Assembly: GCA_002430835.1 (NCBI GenBank)
Contig: DJDA01000028.1
Coordinates: forward strand, 1-8,394
DNA length: 8,394 bases
Reading direction: 5' to 3'
From: Brevundimonas sp. UBA5936
GTDB lineage: Bacteria > Pseudomonadota > Alphaproteobacteria > Caulobacterales > Caulobacteraceae
This document shows positions 6,674 through 8,394 of this stretch, piece by piece; within the stretch, counting starts at the first letter, position 1; each line of letters starts with the position of its first letter. The notes beneath the pieces are model-generated. The model was not told the DNA's origin. It did no database searches and saw only the letters and a program-made list of their open reading frames with translations. The translations under genes and the position numbers were made by a program.

Positions 6674-6739
6674 TTTGGCTGTCCTTTGTCTTCAGACGAT
6701 GTCCGACGCCATTTTGGCTGCCGGGAGCATTCTGCTCGG
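6674..6739 (-). promoter_or_regulatory. Flagellin mRNA leader, promoter-linked copy
   Basis: This is the 66-nt leader from the predicted sigma-54 start site (6739) to the base before ATG. Stem I, GAGCA/TGCTC around GAA (6737-6725), is identical to the other copy. Stem II is imperfect here: CCG and GCCA pair with TGGC and CGG around an internal loop, although the 3' arm matches the other copy. The GTCT/AGAC stem and AAAGGA ribosome site (6687-6682) are identical. The 39 nt adjoining ATG are almost unchanged between copies, more so than much of the coding sequence. Confidence 0.6.
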
Positions 6740-6749
6740 ACGCCTACGC

Positions 6750-6765
6750 AGCAAGGTGCGGGCCA
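6750..6765 (-). promoter_or_regulatory. Sigma-54 (RpoN) -24/-12 promoter of flagellin operon
   Basis: Reading the minus strand, TGGCCCG, four bases (CACC), then TTGCT matches the consensus TGGCACG-N4-TTGCW with one change. The essential GG and GC are exactly 10 nt apart. Placing the GC at -13/-12 gives a start site at 6739, 66 nt before the flagellin ATG. Caulobacter flagellins are known to use sigma-54 promoters. This is the only strong match I found among the flagellar genes in the window. Confidence 0.88.
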
Positions 6766-6794
6766 GGCCGCACCAACACCTCGTTTCCTGCATC

Positions 6795-6818
6795 TTATTG
6801 AAAACAAACAATCTTGAT
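6795..6818. promoter_or_regulatory. AT-rich segment between enhancer and promoter, possible IHF/bend site
   Basis: A 24-bp stretch of about 75% A/T in otherwise GC-rich DNA lies roughly 55-80 bp upstream of the predicted start. On the minus strand it contains ATCAAGATTGTT, which is one base off the spacing of the IHF consensus WATCAA-N4-TTR. Caulobacter flagellar sigma-54 promoters often have an IHF site in this place to bend enhancer toward promoter. The position fits better than the sequence match. Confidence 0.35.
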
Positions 6819-6820
6819 CT

Positions 6821-6840
6821 GGAAGACACTCGGCACTTCC
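6821..6840 (-). terminator. Weak hairpin after the lysis cassette
   Basis: GGAAG and CTTCC (5 bp, 10-nt loop) begin 7 nt after the o-spanin stop codon, and T-rich sequence follows on the minus strand (ATTGTTTGTTTTC). It may be a weak terminator for the lysis operon; the stem is short, so confidence is low. Confidence 0.25.
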
Positions 6841-6846
6841 TTCCCC

Positions 6847-7197
6847 TCAGCACCGATAGGCGGCATTTTTTACCGAGTTAGCAGGCATTTTTTGCCGCCC
6901 CACGCACTCCATCCAGACGTCGATCAGGGCGCGTTCGTCCCTCAGCGTGTCCACCGCCAGCTGTCGCGCCGCATCGCAAGCCGTGATCTGAGCGCCGCGC
7001 CGGACATAGGCCGCCTCCAGATCAGCCGCCGTCGCCTGTGGCGGCAACCGCGCCAGGCCGCACCGCGCCTCGGCTTCCGGCGGCAGCATCAGTCGAGGCG
7101 GCGCAACCGCCGAGACGGGGCGAGAGACGGCACAGCTCGCGGTCATGATCATCAAGACGCCGAGCGACAGCGTCATCCAGGGGTGTATCGGCGTCAT
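6847..7197 (-). CDS. o-spanin (Rz1-like) outer-membrane lipoprotein
   Basis: A 116-residue frame begins at ATG 7195-7197 inside the i-spanin gene, in the +1 frame, with the strong ribosome site GAGGAG 5 nt upstream. The N-terminus, MTPIHPWMTLSLGVLMIMTA followed by SC, is a lipoprotein signal peptide with the lipobox T-A-S-Cys22. A proline-containing stretch (RPVSAVAPPRLMLPP) follows, then a helical segment (ATAADLEAAYVRRG, DAARQLAVDTLRDERALIDVW). Proline-rich lipoproteins overlapping an Rz-like gene are characteristic of phage o-spanins, which join the i-spanin across the periplasm and fuse inner and outer membranes in the last step of lysis. The overlap with the i-spanin is 176 nt, and the remaining 175 nt extend past it. 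Further cysteines lie at 46, 74, 98 and 116. The last 17 residues are encoded across the candidate enhancer palindromes. A longer upstream frame is rejected because it would run through unrelated i-spanin sequence. Confidence 0.78.
   Translation of the reverse strand: MTPIHPWMTLSLGVLMIMTASCAVSRPVSAVAPPRLMLPPEAEARCGLARLPPQATAADLEAAYVRRGAQITACDAARQLAVDTLRDERALIDVWMECVGRQKMPANSVKNAAYRC
6861..6896. promoter_or_regulatory. Pair of A/T-centred palindromes, candidate activator (FlbD-type) enhancer
   Basis: GGCA-TTTTT-TGCC (6884-6896) is a perfect palindrome with 4-bp arms. CGGCA-TTTTT-TACCG (6861-6875) is the same with one arm mismatch. Their centres (6890 and 6868) are 22 bp apart, two helical turns, so both face the same side. 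They lie about 129 and 151 bp upstream of the predicted sigma-54 start, the usual range for bacterial enhancer-binding proteins. FlbD is the known activator of late Caulobacter flagellar genes through palindromic ftr sites; assignment to it is inference. Both sites lie inside the 3' end of the o-spanin gene. Confidence 0.5.
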
Positions 7198-7501
7198 CGG
7201 CGCTCCTCGCCTTCTGTTCGGCCGTGATCGTCGCGCGATCGACAGCCCGGCTCTGTTCGTGAAAATCGCGGAGGCGATCGGTTTGACGCCCCCGCCCTTC
7301 CGCTTCGATCGTGCGGGCGGCCGCGTCCTGTTCGGCTCGGTCGGCGCGGCGCTCCGTCTCGGCATGACGCCGGGCCTGCAGGCCGAGCGGATCCCAGCTC
7401 AGCCCCGCCCCCTTGCCGATCAGCAGCATCAGGCCCAACGCCAGAGCCGCCACGACCAGCCACCCCAGAGGCGTCAGCACGCGCAGAAATCGCGCGCTCA
7501 T
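7022..7501 (-). CDS. i-spanin (Rz-like) inner-membrane lysis protein
   Basis: A 159-residue protein starts at ATG 7499-7501, preceded by GGAGGGG with a 6-nt spacer, and overlaps the endolysin stop by ATGA. One N-terminal membrane segment (about 11-29, PLGWLVVAALALGLMLLIG) is followed by a highly charged helical region (about 42-105, QARRHAETERRADRAEQDAA onward) that looks like a periplasmic coiled coil. The C-terminal part contains Cys124 and Cys133 and an Ala/Gly-rich end. A type II single-pass membrane protein with a charged coiled coil, after an endolysin and with a lipoprotein gene overlapping in another frame, is the standard picture of Rz. The call rests on architecture and context, since spanins show little sequence similarity. 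Confidence 0.78.
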   Translation of the reverse strand: MSARFLRVLTPLGWLVVAALALGLMLLIGKGAGLSWDPLGLQARRHAETERRADRAEQDAAARTIEAEGRGRQTDRLRDFHEQSRAVDRATITAEQKARSADDADTPLDDAVARRLDDHDRELCRLSPRLGGCAASTDAAAGSRGAVRPGAVAATGDGG

Positions 7502-7881
7502 GGGTAGCCCCTCCGATCCAGTTCGAAATGCGGTCCGTCGCGCAGGCGCGGCCAGTCGCCGCCCCAGATCAGAGCCACATCCCGGTCCTTCGCCGCCGCC
7601 TTGAACGCCTCGGCGATGCGGGGGTACAGCGGCCAGTCCCAGCGCACCTCGCCGTCGATCCATGCGGCGACATCCACCGCATGGCCCGTCAAGTGGCGCG
7701 AGTTCAGCGTCCGGCTGGCCCCCGCGCGGACCAGTTCCGCCTGGCGCGCGGGCGTGCGCAATCCCTCTGTGATCATGAAGTCCACCGGCGTCAGGCGGAT
7801 CGCCGCCTCGACCACGGCGACCAGATCAGGATGAACGCCCTTCAACCGCTCGCGCGAGCGTTGCGACAGACCGAAGCTCAT
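7498..7881 (-). CDS. M15-family peptidoglycan peptidase (endolysin)
   Basis: A 127-residue zinc peptidase of family M15, probably an L-alanyl-D-glutamate endopeptidase similar to the phage T5 endolysin and Ply500. Motif SRHLTGHAVD (61-70) supplies zinc ligands His63 and Asp70, and DGPHFEL (115-121) supplies the third ligand His118. Asp115, three residues before it, matches the position of the catalytic Asp in T5 endolysin. ITEGLRTPARQAEL (37-50) is the typical region before the first zinc motif. The full domain is present and the length is normal. There is no signal peptide, so release requires a holin. ATG 7879-7881 is chosen, overlapping the holin stop as ATGA; the longer frame upstream has no family match. 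It cleaves the peptide stems of peptidoglycan during host lysis. Confidence 0.92.
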   Translation of the reverse strand: MSFGLSQRSRERLKGVHPDLVAVVEAAIRLTPVDFMITEGLRTPARQAELVRAGASRTLNSRHLTGHAVDVAAWIDGEVRWDWPLYPRIAEAFKAAAKDRDVALIWGGDWPRLRDGPHFELDRRGYP

Positions 7882-8159
7882 GGCTTCCCGCCCGCGCGCA
7901 GCCGCGCCAGATTGACGATCTGCTGGGCGCTGGGCGCCACCAGATAGAGCAGCAGCATCAGGGCGATCAGCCCCATCAGCCCTTCGGCGATGCGCGGCAG
8001 GTCCGTCGCCGCCGCCCGCGTCACCGCCAGCCGCAACAGCAGCCACAGCGCCAGGCTGGCCGCATAGACATAAAGACGCCGCCACAGCCAGCGGCCCTCG
8101 GCCAGATCGATCGGCTGTCCCGCCCGCTTCATCGGTTTATCCTCATGTTCAGGCGTCAT
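7878..8159 (-). CDS. Putative holin, two membrane segments
   Basis: A 93-residue protein with two hydrophobic segments (about 29-46, LYVYAASLALWLLLRLAV; about 58-75, IAEGLMGLIALMLLLYLV), a charged N-terminus and a short basic C-terminal tail. Size, topology and position directly before the endolysin, with an ATGA overlap on both sides, suggest a holin that opens the inner membrane to the endolysin. The start at ATG 8157-8159 has GGAGGA 6 nt upstream. A second in-frame ATG (Met10, 8130-8132) has its own GAGG 8 nt upstream, so two forms differing by nine residues are possible. I do not recognise a named holin family; a general small membrane protein of a phage-derived cluster is the alternative. 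Confidence 0.62.
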   Translation of the reverse strand: MTPEHEDKPMKRAGQPIDLAEGRWLWRRLYVYAASLALWLLLRLAVTRAAATDLPRIAEGLMGLIALMLLLYLVAPSAQQIVNLARLRAGGKP

Positions 8160-8350
8160 TGCTCATCCTCCGGGTCGTGGGGCGCGGCCGAGCTTCGCCA
8201 GTCGCTGCCCAGATGGTCGAAACAGTCGTCAGCCGAGAGACGCTCGGGCGCAGCCCAGACCTCGGCGTCCAGCAGCGGCTCAAGCTCGCCCAGCGACAGG
8301 GCCTCTTCGGCGTCGACGATGCGGTGCAGGCGTCTGATCATGGCGCTCAC
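8156..8350 (-). CDS. Small hypothetical protein in lysis operon
   Basis: A 64-residue acidic protein (MSAMIRRLHRIVDAEEALSL, then LLDAEVW, DDCFDHLGSDW, and the acidic end PHDPEDEQ) with no membrane segment or signal peptide. The start is taken as GTG 8348-8350 because it gives a GTGA overlap with the preceding gene, the same arrangement as at the next three junctions; ATG at 8339-8341 would give 61 residues. Its end overlaps the putative holin as ATGA and carries the holin ribosome site GGAGGA. Family not recognised. Placement between a tail-type protein and lysis genes suggests a particle or lysis accessory role. Confidence 0.6.
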   Translation of the reverse strand: MSAMIRRLHRIVDAEEALSLGELEPLLDAEVWAAPERLSADDCFDHLGSDWRSSAAPHDPEDEQ

Positions 8351-8394
8351 CCGATCGCCGTCAGCCAGACCACGCCGGACGCGCCCGCGCCGCC
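8347..8394 (-). CDS. C-terminus of a glycine-rich protein, possibly phage tail-type
   Basis: The last 15 codons before TGA (8347-8349), in frame to the window edge, read GGAGASGVVWLTAIG. The small-residue run followed by SGVV and a hydrophobic end resembles the C-termini of some phage tail fibre or tail-associated proteins. The stop overlaps the next gene as GTGA. Too little is visible for a firm family; the placement just before lysis genes supports a structural particle protein. Confidence 0.45.
   Translation of the reverse strand, partial: GGAGASGVVWLTAIG

Noticed and set aside
7502..7663. Upstream extensions of the i-spanin (to 7663) and endolysin (to 8085) frames
   Set aside because: The extensions are frame-shifted readings of the preceding genes. 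The ATGA-overlap starts with good ribosome sites give normal family lengths.
1..8394. CRISPR arrays, tRNA or rRNA genes, insertion sequences
   Set aside because: None seen: no regularly spaced repeats with unique spacers, no cloverleaf-like sequence, no transposase frame or terminal inverted repeats. The only long repeat is the flagellin duplication.

Overview
The window looks like a chromosomal segment of a high-GC alphaproteobacterium of the order Caulobacterales, most like Brevundimonas or Caulobacter. The main reason is the combination of a FlaEY-type protein, a FlaG-type protein and three short (about 270-310 residue) flagellins in one cluster. Codon use is strongly GC-ending, and nearly all convincing genes lie on the minus strand. 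The long plus-strand reading frames are GC-driven shadows. Genus assignment is inference, because there is no rRNA, tRNA or other marker here.

Layout, read in the direction of transcription (right to left). At 8394-6847 there is a compact phage-type lysis cassette: the last 15 codons of a glycine-rich protein, a 64-residue unknown, a two-membrane-segment putative holin, an M15-family peptidase endolysin, an i-spanin (Rz-like) and an overlapping o-spanin lipoprotein (Rz1-like). Successive genes share 4-base GTGA or ATGA overlaps, and the o-spanin starts inside the i-spanin gene. No integrase, att site or tRNA is visible, so this is the downstream edge of either a prophage or a gene-transfer-agent-like particle.

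At 6896-3501 lies the flagellin region. A near-perfect sigma-54 promoter (6750-6765) is preceded by an AT-rich stretch and by two A/T-centred palindromes 22 bp apart, which lie inside the o-spanin 3' end and resemble enhancer sites for a flagellar activator such as FlbD. Two near-identical flagellins follow, each with the same 66-nt leader. Only the first copy has the sigma-54 promoter, and the conserved leader ends exactly at the start site predicted from it. A terminator-like hairpin, flaG and a longer, divergent third flagellin come next.

At 3500-1 there is a 246-bp spacer with a possible 40-codon plus-strand gene, then the 905-residue flaEY gene (a beta-propeller-like centre flanked by flagellin-like parts), then the start of a membrane-anchored unknown protein running off the window. 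Together the left three quarters encode filament subunits and filament-associated or regulatory factors. The right quarter encodes a complete set of proteins for opening inner membrane, peptidoglycan and outer membrane.
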